A program made the position numbers and the translations under genes. A stretch of 64,000 bases of DNA. Origin: Sporosarcina quadrami. GTDB lineage: Bacteria; Bacillota; Bacilli; Bacillales_A; Planococcaceae. Shown here in pieces: positions 54,318-62,818 of the stretch. Positions within the stretch are counted from its first letter, which is position 1. Every line of letters begins with the position of its first letter. The stretch spans positions 62,001 through 126,000 of the forward strand of contig NZ_JACSQN010000004.1 of assembly GCF_014836615.1 (NCBI RefSeq), given 5' to 3'. A model generated the notes under the pieces. That model did not search any database. It had not been told where the DNA came from and was given only the letters and a program-made list of their open reading frames with translations.

Positions 54318-54349
54318 CCCATCCTTGAGTTAGCAGGCTCAGATGGGTT
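54308..54349 (-). terminator. Terminator of a candidate antisense antitoxin RNA
   Basis: AACCCATC (54316-54323) pairs with GATGGGTT (54342-54349). Only on the minus strand is it followed by a T run (ATTTTTTATGG). It overlaps the toxin stop codon, so a minus-strand RNA would end on the 3' part of the toxin gene. Confidence 0.6.
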
Positions 54350-54400
54350 ACTCTTCCCTATTACGCCGACCCCTGAAAGGGACCTGACTATTACAATTGA

Positions 54401-54435
54401 TCGTTCAATGTTAGCGCATTGGACGATCTTTTTTA
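54401..54435 (+). terminator. Terminator of the toxin transcript
   Basis: GATCGTTCAATG pairs with CATTGGACGATC, one mismatch, around TTAGCG. TTTTTTA follows on the plus strand. Confidence 0.82.
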
Positions 54436-54531
54436 GTTTATTTAAGTTCTACTCACATTATACATTATCTTTAGAGCTTCTACAATCGATTGCTTTTTAA
54501 TATCTCCAATCCTACCTAGCACTCCTTCCTA

Positions 54532-55086
54532 TTAATACTTCACATCAATATCTATCCCTTCCATCTTTAATCTATGTTTCACACTATCTCTCATCGCAGA
54601 TAACTGTCGATTTTCAATTAGATTCAACGAATGGCCATCTGTAAAATGAAACACATAATTAGGGAACTCATTTTCCGCAGGATATTTATTGTATTGGACA
54701 CTTTCAACGTCACTCCACTGATAGGAATAACCCTTAGAAAACATGTCACGATACTTGATTGAGTCATCAGCCAAGGCGATGTACTGTCGACCTGCCACAT
54801 AAAAAGACGAGCCAGCAAGAACCACGCAAAGGATCGCAATATAAATGGCCTTACGGCTGCAATCCAACATAGCCAAAATGGCAGATCCTATAACAAGCAA
54901 CAAAAACCCCACTCCGTACATTCCATAAGTGGCACCTTTGACAAAAACGTACCAATTATTAGGTGTATGATACACATTATTCGCATTCCAGTTCGGTAAA
55001 AGTAACACTAAAAATGGTGTTGTAACAAGCATAAGTATCGAAATCAGCATAAATACATGCCTTTTCCCAAACCGATTTGACATCAT
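54532..55086 (-). CDS. Hypothetical membrane protein next to ABC exporter genes
   Basis: A 184-residue protein with three hydrophobic spans (about residues 8-30, 47-70 and 76-98). A soluble C-terminal domain follows, with SYQWSDVESVQYNKY and YVFHFTDGHSLNLIENRQ, resembling a membrane-anchored beta-rich domain. No named family is recognised. It lies 13 bp after the fused permease gene and is probably in the same operon. AGAGAGGTGCA precedes ATG ATG. Role unknown. Confidence 0.68.
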   Translation of the reverse strand: MMSNRFGKRHVFMLISILMLVTTPFLVLLLPNWNANNVYHTPNNWYVFVKGATYGMYGVGFLLLVIGSAILAMLDCSRKAIYIAILCVVLAGSSFYVAGRQYIALADDSIKYRDMFSKGYSYQWSDVESVQYNKYPAENEFPNYVFHFTDGHSLNLIENRQLSAMRDSVKHRLKMEGIDIDVKY

Positions 55087-55099
55087 TGCACCTCTCTTT

Positions 55100-57655
55100 T
55101 CAAATTGGCAACGTAACCGAGTTGCGTTTTTTCAAAAACACCAGTTTAAAGCTCAGTCCAACGTATGTTACGACTAATAGGAATGCCGTCACTCCAAGCA
55201 ACACTGCACAGCCCATATACACAGTAATCGCCGGATTGTCCATCAGCGTCAAAATCTCCCCATTGACGATTTTCGGTATGTTCAAATAAAAAAATGGTGA
55301 GTATTGCGCAAAATCATCCAATTTCCAACTCACCAAATAACCCGCACCACTAATCAGTCCAGCAAGTGCATACACAACTAACGGCTGTCGGATAAAAATC
55401 CCCAATACATTCGTCAACACAACAAGGAACAATGCGGCACAAATATACAGCAGCAGCGCCTTCACTAAATACTCGCCAAGCGGCATGAAATGATAGCCGC
55501 CCTCGAATGCCCGCAGTCCCGTGAAATCAAATGATTGAAACTCTTTCTTGCTATGATAATAGAGCACTGGATACATCCAGTCACCAAGCCGGTTCAACAC
55601 CGTCCCGATTACGACTGCAATCAGGAAAACACCAATTGCACTACCAATCGCAACCAATGAACTGAATAGCACCTTCCCCAGGAAAAGGGATCGCTTCGTA
55701 AGTGGAAATGTCCTTAATAGATGCAATGTCGGTCTCTTCCCGCGCTCACCCGAAAACCCGGCGCCTACAAGAATCAGGAATAAAAGCAACGGAATGAAAT
55801 AGAGATAGTCACGGAAATACATATACAATGAAAACAATCCGCTGTTATCCACTTTCCGGTTATGCAGGTCAGTCGCTTTCTTTTCTTTGCGATGCTCCTC
55901 CTTCCACTGATCATGAATGCTCGGAATGAAGGTGCCCGCAAAGACCGGTTGGATACGATGCTCTTTCATCCACTCTTTTTGCGCAATCGCTGTTTCATAG
56001 CCAAAAATGGATTGTGGGCTATAATTTTGCTCTTTAACCTCCTTGGCACTTTCAAGGCTTCGACGGTCAATGGACAGCTGGTATTCGTATAACGGAATCC
56101 AATCTTGATTTTCATAAGCCTTCAATGCGCGGCCAGCAAGCGCGGCTTCTTCACGGGTAACGTCTATAATCTCTTGAGTGTACTCAATACTATGTCCATA
56201 GATGGAATCCCCGTCTTCCCCTCTTGCATTCGCGTCTGCAATCAGCTTCTTCATTTCCTCGATCGATTCGTTAAGGTATCCGATGAATCCCGTCCCATTC
56301 TCCGAATCTTCTACAAGCGTTGCCAATCCTTCGAGAGTCTCGGCCTCTTTCTCCTTCACTTGCTCCGCGAAATAGAAATAACCGACAAGAGCAGCGATGG
56401 ATAGAACAATCATGGACTGCTTGACAATTCCCCTCCGCTTCGACTTCCGCCATTCAAACAGACTAGTATTCCAAACGGAGCGGAGATGTGTCATCTTCCC
56501 TTTATGGTATGGCTTCAGTTCCTCTGCAGCTTTGGATGAACCCCGTTCGCCTTCACGCAAGAAAATGGCTACAGCCATCAATATCACATTCCATATAATT
56601 GCAGAAACTGCATATACCCACATCGGATGTGTCGGTATTTCGGACAAAAACCGATGTGCTCGGAAAAACTGGAAAGGGTTCCAAGGTGTCTGTGTGATCG
56701 GCAGCGCCTCCGTCAGGACAACACCAATCATTGTAAGGAAGCCTGTCAGCATAATCGTTGTAAATGAGCTTCTTAATTGTGTACCGAAAAGGAGCGTCAA
56801 GGAAAAAAGGAATGTCCCCGCTGCCAGAAATAGAATGGCTGCATTCAATAAATGTTGCCAAATGGGAATGAGTGCGAACGACTCACCTGTTTCCAGAAAC
56901 GTTGGATACAACAAGTCGTTGAACGTTTCTCCGAAAACAACCGGAATCACCCACCCGCCAATCGCGACGAACACTAAGTACAAAAGCATTACGGTCAGCA
57001 ACCCCGCGTACTTCGCAAGCAGCAACTCCCGTCTACGAATTGGCTGCGTCCTTAACATCAATAACGTCTGTTGCTCCTTCTCTGAAGTGTAAGCATTCCC
57101 GAATAGGAGTAATAACAGTAAGAGTCCGGCCGGGCCCAGCAAAATGGGCGTAATTTCACTCATGTGCAGGGCCGGGGACACTGGATCGGTTTCATTGGCA
57201 TACGGCAAATCATTCTTTACCAAATAAGCATTCTTATCGATCGCCTTTTCCCTTTCCACACCTTCTAAGGCAGTAAATACGCCACCAGTGTTCTCATACT
57301 CTTCCAGTAATGAGTAAAATTCATTCTCGACGAGCGGAACTTCATCCCAGCGCTTTCCGTAAATGGCACTTTTCCATTTAAACGTAGTCGTCGCCATCGT
57401 GTTCAAAATATCGAATTGCTTGGCCTGCACCTCCGTCAGCCGATCCTCCCGTTTCAAAGGTGAAAGTTGGGTAAATAATTGATCAACCTTCAAAGCGATG
57501 GGACGAATCTTTTCCTCCGCCTCTTTCGACATTAAATCCTGTTCACTATTATTTTGATAAAAAAACCATCCGACGGTGAGCAGCACCATAACCAACAGCC
57601 AGACAAACTTCTTTTGACGGAGAATCTTCTTCAGCTCAAACTTGAACAAGCTCAT
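55100..57655 (-). CDS. Fused double ABC-2 permease
   Basis: An 851-residue membrane protein made of two ABC-2 permease halves. The N-half begins MSLFKFELKKILRQKKFVW and has spans after residue 170. The C-half begins near residue 395 (VWNTSLFEWRKSKRRGIVK), with a large external domain and a second span cluster. Start at 57655 overlaps the ATPase end by 20 bases; the frame is open further but inside the ATPase gene. The C-half is clearly related to the permease at the right edge (shared GLFSLYMYFRDYLYF-like, GEKGKRPT-like and GVTAFLLV-like stretches). Substrate unknown. Confidence 0.83.
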   Translation of the reverse strand: MSLFKFELKKILRQKKFVWLLVMVLLTVGWFFYQNNSEQDLMSKEAEEKIRPIALKVDQLFTQLSPLKREDRLTEVQAKQFDILNTMATTTFKWKSAIYGKRWDEVPLVENEFYSLLEEYENTGGVFTALEGVEREKAIDKNAYLVKNDLPYANETDPVSPALHMSEITPILLGPAGLLLLLLLFGNAYTSEKEQQTLLMLRTQPIRRRELLLAKYAGLLTVMLLYLVFVAIGGWVIPVVFGETFNDLLYPTFLETGESFALIPIWQHLLNAAILFLAAGTFLFSLTLLFGTQLRSSFTTIMLTGFLTMIGVVLTEALPITQTPWNPFQFFRAHRFLSEIPTHPMWVYAVSAIIWNVILMAVAIFLREGERGSSKAAEELKPYHKGKMTHLRSVWNTSLFEWRKSKRRGIVKQSMIVLSIAALVGYFYFAEQVKEKEAETLEGLATLVEDSENGTGFIGYLNESIEEMKKLIADANARGEDGDSIYGHSIEYTQEIIDVTREEAALAGRALKAYENQDWIPLYEYQLSIDRRSLESAKEVKEQNYSPQSIFGYETAIAQKEWMKEHRIQPVFAGTFIPSIHDQWKEEHRKEKKATDLHNRKVDNSGLFSLYMYFRDYLYFIPLLLFLILVGAGFSGERGKRPTLHLLRTFPLTKRSLFLGKVLFSSLVAIGSAIGVFLIAVVIGTVLNRLGDWMYPVLYYHSKKEFQSFDFTGLRAFEGGYHFMPLGEYLVKALLLYICAALFLVVLTNVLGIFIRQPLVVYALAGLISGAGYLVSWKLDDFAQYSPFFYLNIPKIVNGEILTLMDNPAITVYMGCAVLLGVTAFLLVVTYVGLSFKLVFLKKRNSVTLPI

Positions 57656-58535
57656 CCGTTTTTGCCTCTTCCGTAAAGATTTTACGATAGCGCTCTTCTG
57701 AACCAAACACTTTCTTCTCAATATCGTCGATGACTACATTCTCGCGCTCCAATATGTGCAAAACTCTATCCAACGCGACATCTCGACGATAAACATGCAA
57801 TCGCTCGTCTACCAATTCCACAGGTATACCGACTGCAGTAAGCGCTTTCTCGGCCTTCGCCGTCTGATCGACTTTAATCTGGTAGCGGACTTGTTCGAAT
57901 TCAGCCATATTTTCTTGAATCAGATTCCCCTTTTTCAAGAACAAAATTGAAGATGTCACTCTATCAATCTCCGCCAAGTTATGAGAGGACAATAGAATTG
58001 TCGTCCCTTCATCGCGCAACGCAAGCAACAGTTCACGCACTCGTATGGCGCTCGTCGGGTCAAGTCCGTTCAGCGGCTCATCCAAAATCGCCAGTTTTGG
58101 CTTGTTCAGAACAGCCATCGCTAGCAACAGATGCTGCTTCATCCCAAGCGAATAATTCTTTACTTTTTTATTCAAATAACTCGTAATTCCAATCCGTTCC
58201 GCTGTTGCGAGCAGCTGCTTTTTTGGCAACCCCTGGACATCACAGATGAATTGCAAATGATCGTATCCAGTTAGATAATCGTACAGCACCGTATTGTCCT
58301 GCATGAACGAAATTTCCCGGAAAATATTCGGATCACGGTTGTTTTTTCCTAAAACAGTCACTTCGCCTTTATCCGCAGGCAGCAAGTTCGTAATAATATT
58401 GAGCAATGTCGACTTCCCCGATCCATTCGGTCCAACGAGTGCAATGATCTGCGGTTCCTCAATCTCAAACGTAATCCCCTTCAACACCTGTTCCTTACCA
58501 TATGATTTGTACACGTCTTTCACTGATAAAATCAT
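57636..58535 (-). CDS. ABC exporter ATP-binding protein
   Basis: A 299-residue ATPase with Walker A GPNGSGKST, the stretch SFMQDNTVLYDYLTGYDHL, signature YSLGMKQHLLLAMAVL, Walker B LAILDEPLNGLDP and switch SSHNLAE. Start at 58535 follows GGGGG. The gene is a close paralogue of the ATPase at 61597-62478. It drives the fused permease coded directly downstream. A palindrome CTATAAGTTATAG (58583-58595) stands upstream. Confidence 0.87.
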   Translation of the reverse strand: MILSVKDVYKSYGKEQVLKGITFEIEEPQIIALVGPNGSGKSTLLNIITNLLPADKGEVTVLGKNNRDPNIFREISFMQDNTVLYDYLTGYDHLQFICDVQGLPKKQLLATAERIGITSYLNKKVKNYSLGMKQHLLLAMAVLNKPKLAILDEPLNGLDPTSAIRVRELLLALRDEGTTILLSSHNLAEIDRVTSSILFLKKGNLIQENMAEFEQVRYQIKVDQTAKAEKALTAVGIPVELVDERLHVYRRDVALDRVLHILERENVVIDDIEKKVFGSEERYRKIFTEEAKTDELVQV

Positions 58536-58567
58536 GACTTCAATTCCCCCTTTTTTTTGGATAACCA

Positions 58568-58595
58568 ATTATATCCACTATACTATAAGTTATAG
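58568..58595 (-). promoter_or_regulatory. Candidate promoter and palindrome upstream of the ABC module at 55-58.5 kb
   Basis: On the minus strand TATAAT (58568-58573) is a good -10; the -35 is poor. Just upstream lies a perfect palindrome CTATAAGTTATAG (58583-58595), in the position of an operator. A related palindrome precedes the paralogous module at 62.5 kb. Confidence 0.45.
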
Positions 58596-58626
58596 AAAAT
58601 TAACAGAAAAATATAGTTAATTCAGA

Positions 58627-58662
58627 TAAAAATCCACCTTAGTCACTTGCTCTAAGGTGGAT
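58627..58662 (-). terminator. Terminator of the YugN-like gene
   Basis: ATCCACCTTAG (58632-58642) pairs perfectly with CTAAGGTGGAT (58652-58662). TTTTTA follows on the minus strand. Confidence 0.88.
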
Positions 58663-58675
58663 TGCTTACTATGTG

Positions 58676-59110
58676 TCAACTCGTCTTCAACAAATCCTGT
58701 GCATGCATACAATCCATCAGACTTTTTACAGCCTCTTCACCCGCATGCATCCACCTGTTTTTGTCTTCAATCTTACCGTCTTTGTCAATCGGCGGCTGAA
58801 ATTGATTGAATCCGCCGAGATTCAACAATGACGTTTCATCATTATCCAGACCGACATGAACAACATGCTTGATAATATAAGGCGTTTTGAATTTAATGTA
58901 CGCTTCGTAATCGTCGAGCTCCCCTTGTGTTACGGAAAAGGGAATTCGGATGTAGATCGTTTCGCCGCCTTCCTGGCACAAAATATGATCGAAACATCCT
59001 TGATGATAGTCCCAATTTCCGCCCATATGATAACCGAGCTCCCGGATACAATCGCTCACCAGACCGAAAGACGCTGTCTGCCCTTCAAGCCCTGTCTGTA
59101 ATTTCAACAT
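58676..59110 (-). CDS. YugN-like family protein
   Basis: A 144-residue soluble protein. The pattern YIRIPFSVTQGELDDYEAYIKFKTPYIIKHVVHVGLD matches my memory of the YugN-like family, which has no established function. No signal or membrane segment. AAGGAGGAGAACGT precedes the ATG at 59110. It lies between two ABC modules but has its own terminator, so it may be an independent gene. Family assignment is moderate. Confidence 0.7.
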   Translation of the reverse strand: MLKLQTGLEGQTASFGLVSDCIRELGYHMGGNWDYHQGCFDHILCQEGGETIYIRIPFSVTQGELDDYEAYIKFKTPYIIKHVVHVGLDNDETSLLNLGGFNQFQPPIDKDGKIEDKNRWMHAGEEAVKSLMDCMHAQDLLKTS

Positions 59111-59204
59111 ACGTTCTCCTCCTTCTGCATGATTCGCTATATAGCATTCACAAAAGAAGAGAGGGACATACGTATGAATGGAAACCGATTTGCGACTTCA
59201 ATGC

Positions 59205-60500
59205 TTACGCTGCAACATTCCTGCTTTTTACATGGAAACCGATAAAAGCAGCAAGAAGTACAGCCGTTCCTACCACAAACAAAGCGAGCATCCCATGTTG
59301 GAACCCAATGGCAGGGTTGAAAGCAATTGTTGCGATTTCTCCATTAAGTGCGCGGTGTATATCCACATACGTGAAGGGATTATAGGCGGACACCGGCAAT
59401 ATCGTCATCCCACCGAACAGGATGCCACCCGTCACAAGGATCGTGATACTCTGATTTCGTATGCCAAGCGCAAGCAGGAAGTAAAGGGAATACGTAAAGA
59501 ATAATAGACCTGATCCCATCATCAGGACGTCTTTCAAATACTCGCCCAGCGGTATGAAATGAAACTGGTCATTCTCGGGAATAAGTGCATTGAACTCACT
59601 ACCGTATGGATTTGGTTCTGCCCCTTCATAGACGAGTACAGGATATTCTAGACTGCCGATGCCGTTCCCAAATTCGCCGCTCATAATAATTGCACTCACG
59701 AGTAAGCCGACAAAGATGAGCGTAGCCGTCAAGCCGCTTACATATTTCGAAAGGAATAGCGCAGTTTTGCTTACTGGTTGGACAAAGTGTAACTGCAGCC
59801 CCTTCTTTTTCTTGCCGCTTTCACCAGAGATACTGTTGCCGAATAGGAAGCAGCCGATCAATATGAAAATCTGCATGAGGAAATTCGGCATCATTCCATA
59901 AAAGTACGTGAGACCCGTATCTCCATAACGTGCTGTAACTTGTTTCCAGTAATCCAGTGCCCTGCCTGTGAAATCTTCATAAATCGTCGGGACAAACAAG
60001 TTATAGCTAGTATTTTGTACGACAGGATCGATTCCATTTTTCAAAAACCAGCGTTTTTCTTCAAGTGCTGCCCGCAATGTAAATGATTTCACCCGTTGCC
60101 CTTCAATGGCCATGCTCCCATCTTCCGATGAATACAACTCGAAATCCGCGATATCCTCTTCCAAGATCGTCTTCCACTCTCTTTGTGTATAATCACTAAT
60201 CCATTTTTCCTGATTGACAATGGACTGCGTGTATTTTTCAATTACAGCTGCCATTGCGTCCCCAGTCTCTGCATCACTGTTCTTTTCAGCAATTTGCAGC
60301 TCTGTTTCTGCATCTTCTATCCATATTTTATATTGTGCCAATACATTCTCCTGCTTTACGATATTTCCATTACGTATACGATCCGCTGCAGAAAAATGGA
60401 AATAGGAGAGAACAAGCAGCGAAAGCAACGTAATAAAAACAGCTGCCCACACAGACTTTTTCTTCATCATTTTCTTATTTTCAAATAGAAATTGTCTCAT
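59205..60500 (-). CDS. ABC-2 permease, C-half type, of the split module
   Basis: A 431-residue membrane protein with TM1 at about residues 15-35, a large external domain (about 40-205) and five or so C-terminal spans. It corresponds to the C-half of the fused permease at 55100-57655: both share FELYS/GLRAFEGG-region layout, FIPLGEYLKDVLM-like and NPFTYVDIHRALNGE-like stretches. ATG at 60500 directly abuts the preceding gene's stop; GGGGGG lies before it. Works with the ATPase at 61597 and the N-half subunit. Confidence 0.82.
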   Translation of the reverse strand: MRQFLFENKKMMKKKSVWAAVFITLLSLLVLSYFHFSAADRIRNGNIVKQENVLAQYKIWIEDAETELQIAEKNSDAETGDAMAAVIEKYTQSIVNQEKWISDYTQREWKTILEEDIADFELYSSEDGSMAIEGQRVKSFTLRAALEEKRWFLKNGIDPVVQNTSYNLFVPTIYEDFTGRALDYWKQVTARYGDTGLTYFYGMMPNFLMQIFILIGCFLFGNSISGESGKKKKGLQLHFVQPVSKTALFLSKYVSGLTATLIFVGLLVSAIIMSGEFGNGIGSLEYPVLVYEGAEPNPYGSEFNALIPENDQFHFIPLGEYLKDVLMMGSGLLFFTYSLYFLLALGIRNQSITILVTGGILFGGMTILPVSAYNPFTYVDIHRALNGEIATIAFNPAIGFQHGMLALFVVGTAVLLAAFIGFHVKSRNVAA

Positions 60501-61600
60501 TCAGCTTACCCCCCGTTTCCGGCTTCCCCACATAGCGATGGCAAGAAGTACAGCCGCAACTCCGAACAGAACAATGAGTCCTGTTGGGAAATAATCAGCG
60601 TGGTTGATAATTGCCTCATTCACATTTACGTATGTAAATGGATTCCATAACAGATCCATGCCGTTGCGAATACTCATCCAGCCGCCTGCAAAAACCGCAA
60701 GTATAACAACACTGGAAATAATCGTCTGTCTGGCCATAAAGCCAACCAGCGTTAAGACCCCAATGGCAAACAATAGGACACCCACGCTATATATACATGC
60801 TTCGTTTATATAAGTGCCTGCATCTAAAAAGCTGCCGTTCGCAAGTGAAAGCGGATAGTCAAAAATAAGCTCTTTTGATTCGACGGTAAGCGCCGGAAGC
60901 AGATAGGATGCTGAAAATAAAACGGAAAGCCAAATAAGACCTGTCAGCAGTAATCCTGTAAATTTCACAAACACATACTTCCACTTAGGAATCGGGAAAG
61001 TGTACACCATTTGCATATTGCGATCTTCGAACTCCCGCGTAATAACCGTTCCAAGCAGAACAAGGAGGACAGTTAGTCCAAACGGGTTCAGGACCAACGA
61101 AACGATTTGTTTGATGAATAAAGGCGGTTGAACGGAGCGACCGATATCTTCTTTCGGCAAGCCCAATAACAGCAATTGTTCGTTCAGCCTGATCGTTTCA
61201 TCCATATCGCCATTGCTGAATGAATAATTCCCCTTCACTTCCTTATAATCGATCGCGGTCAGGTAGACATCTATTTCCTGTTGCAGTTCATCCTCCCATG
61301 CGCCGTTTTCAATCGAGAGGATCAATCCATTCAACTGATTTTGCAAAGCAACTCCTACATCCAGTTTCTGTTCGAGTTCTTCAAGAGGAGTTTCCTGCAG
61401 CATTTGCCGGTCCGTTCTGTTTTGAGTTGCCACTTCTTGCATATAACCTGAAAACCATTCAATTTTTTCAGCTCTCACGACATCCTGCTGCATAACATTG
61501 CGGATGAACAGCGTGCCAATTAATAAAAGAGTACCTGCCAACAAAACAAAAACAGCCTTGTCCTTACCATCTTTTTGAATTCAAATAAAAGCAACTTCAT
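60501..61600 (-). pseudogene. ABC-2 permease, N-half type, with a frameshift near its start
   Basis: From ATG 61600, which overlaps the ATPase stop as ATGA, the first codons read MKLLLFEFKKM and then run into a stop. The long frame resumes in the -1 frame as KDGKDKAVFVLLAGTLLL. The switch falls at an A5 run (61572-61576 on the minus strand, codons AAA AAG). One missing A, or -1 slippage on AAA AAG, would restore a ~366-residue permease with TM1, an external domain and five spans. It may be a real mutation, a sequencing error or programmed frameshifting. Confidence 0.75.
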
Positions 61601-62478
61601 ACCATTCCAACCTCGAATAATTCTTCGTAACGCTTCTCCGATCCTGTAATTTCTTTCTGAAGATCTTTCACATATGCCCCGGATTGGTGAAGTAGGTCAA
61701 GAAGGGATTGGAAATCCTGTGAACCAAGAAGAACCTTGAACCCTTTATCCGTTTCCATAAAATCAAACGCTTTGGCTGTGAGCAGCGATGCAACAGAGGG
61801 CTTGTCCTGTACCGCAATGTGGTAATACACTTTCTCATAGCTATCCATATGCTCCTCAAGGAGTTTGCCGTCTTTTAAAAACAGAATCTGCTTCGTTACA
61901 CGGTCGACTTCCGCCAGGTTATGGGAAGATAGGATAATGGTCGTCCCTTTATCTGCTAACTGACCAAGGATTTTCCTCATCAGAATCGCACTTGTCGGAT
62001 CAAGCCCATTCAAGGGTTCATCGAGCAACAGCAACTTCGGTTCGTTTATTATGGCCATGGCGAGCAACAGATGCTGTTTCATGCCAAGCGAATAATCGCC
62101 AACCGTCTTTTTCGTATATCGTTCCATCCCGACATACTGCACAACTTCCTGAATCCTTTTCGAAGGAAGCTTATGTACATCACAAACGTATTTCAAATGA
62201 TCATAGCCCGTGAGATAGTCGAACAGTACAGTATTGTCTTGAAGAAAAGAAACATCCTTGAACACTTTGTAATCCTTATTCGATTTTCCCACCAATTTAA
62301 CGCTTCCCGAATCGGCAGGGCTGAGGTTGGTCAAGATATTTAGAAATGTCGTCTTTCCAACCCCATTCGGTCCAACCAAAGCCCAAATGCCAGGGGAATC
62401 GATCGTCAAAGTGATACCGTCCAAGACTCGGTGATTCTTAAAGCTTTTTGAGAGATTGTTAATGGCTAAAACAGCCAT
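61597..62478 (-). CDS. ABC exporter ATP-binding protein
   Basis: A 293-residue ATPase: Walker A GPNGVGKTT, SFLQDNTVLFDYLTGYDHL, signature YSLGMKQHLLLAMAII, Walker B LLLLDEPLNGLDP and switch SSHNLAE. It is a paralogue of the ATPase at 57636-58535, sharing the QDNTVL(Y/F)DYLTGYDHL stretch. AGGAAGGTG precedes the ATG. It heads the module with the two split permease genes that overlap or abut it. Confidence 0.88.
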   Translation of the reverse strand: MAVLAINNLSKSFKNHRVLDGITLTIDSPGIWALVGPNGVGKTTFLNILTNLSPADSGSVKLVGKSNKDYKVFKDVSFLQDNTVLFDYLTGYDHLKYVCDVHKLPSKRIQEVVQYVGMERYTKKTVGDYSLGMKQHLLLAMAIINEPKLLLLDEPLNGLDPTSAILMRKILGQLADKGTTIILSSHNLAEVDRVTKQILFLKDGKLLEEHMDSYEKVYYHIAVQDKPSVASLLTAKAFDFMETDKGFKVLLGSQDFQSLLDLLHQSGAYVKDLQKEITGSEKRYEELFEVGMV

Positions 62479-62743
62479 GAAAACACCTTCCTTCTATTGT
62501 ATAGGAGTTATACCAAACATCCGATAAACACCTTCTAGTTAATACATCGTATGAATAGAGGATGATTCTCATATTAACCTGAAAAATTTTACATCTTTTT
62601 ATTAAACCAAGTTCTCACTTGTGCTGATTAGTCAAAATGAAAAGCAACTAAAGTAAGAATTAAATAGAGCCGTCGTAACTTATCATCATTTCATGACCTT
62701 TTTTCCCAGTCGGCATTAGGTTTACCTCTATAATTGCACCCTC
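62479..62743. promoter_or_regulatory. Region upstream of the split ABC module
   Basis: This part of a 340-bp gene-free stretch holds a palindrome GTATAGGAGTTATAC (62499-62513, perfect 5-bp arms) just before the ATPase gene, with TACAAT-like -10 sequences nearby. At about 62676-62701 lies TTATCATCATTTCATGACCT, a near match to the tail that follows the 21-bp arrays at 6-7.7 kb. The rest shows nothing recognisable. Confidence 0.4.
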
Positions 62744-62783
62744 AAAAAGCAGCGCAACAGCAAAATTAGCTGTCCGCTGCTTT
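62744..62783 (-). terminator. Terminator of the right-edge permease gene
   Basis: AAAGCAGCG (62746-62754) pairs with CGCTGCTTT (62775-62783), extended by ACAGC/GCTGT. A short T run follows on the minus strand. Confidence 0.85.
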
Positions 62784-62818
62784 CCTCGCTTTGCTGTTCC
62801 GAATTACGCTTTGAACGT

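Noticed and set aside
54316-54349. Hairpin as terminator of the toxin mRNA
   Set aside because: No T run follows on the plus strand. The T run is on the minus strand, and the plus-strand terminator is at 54401-54435.
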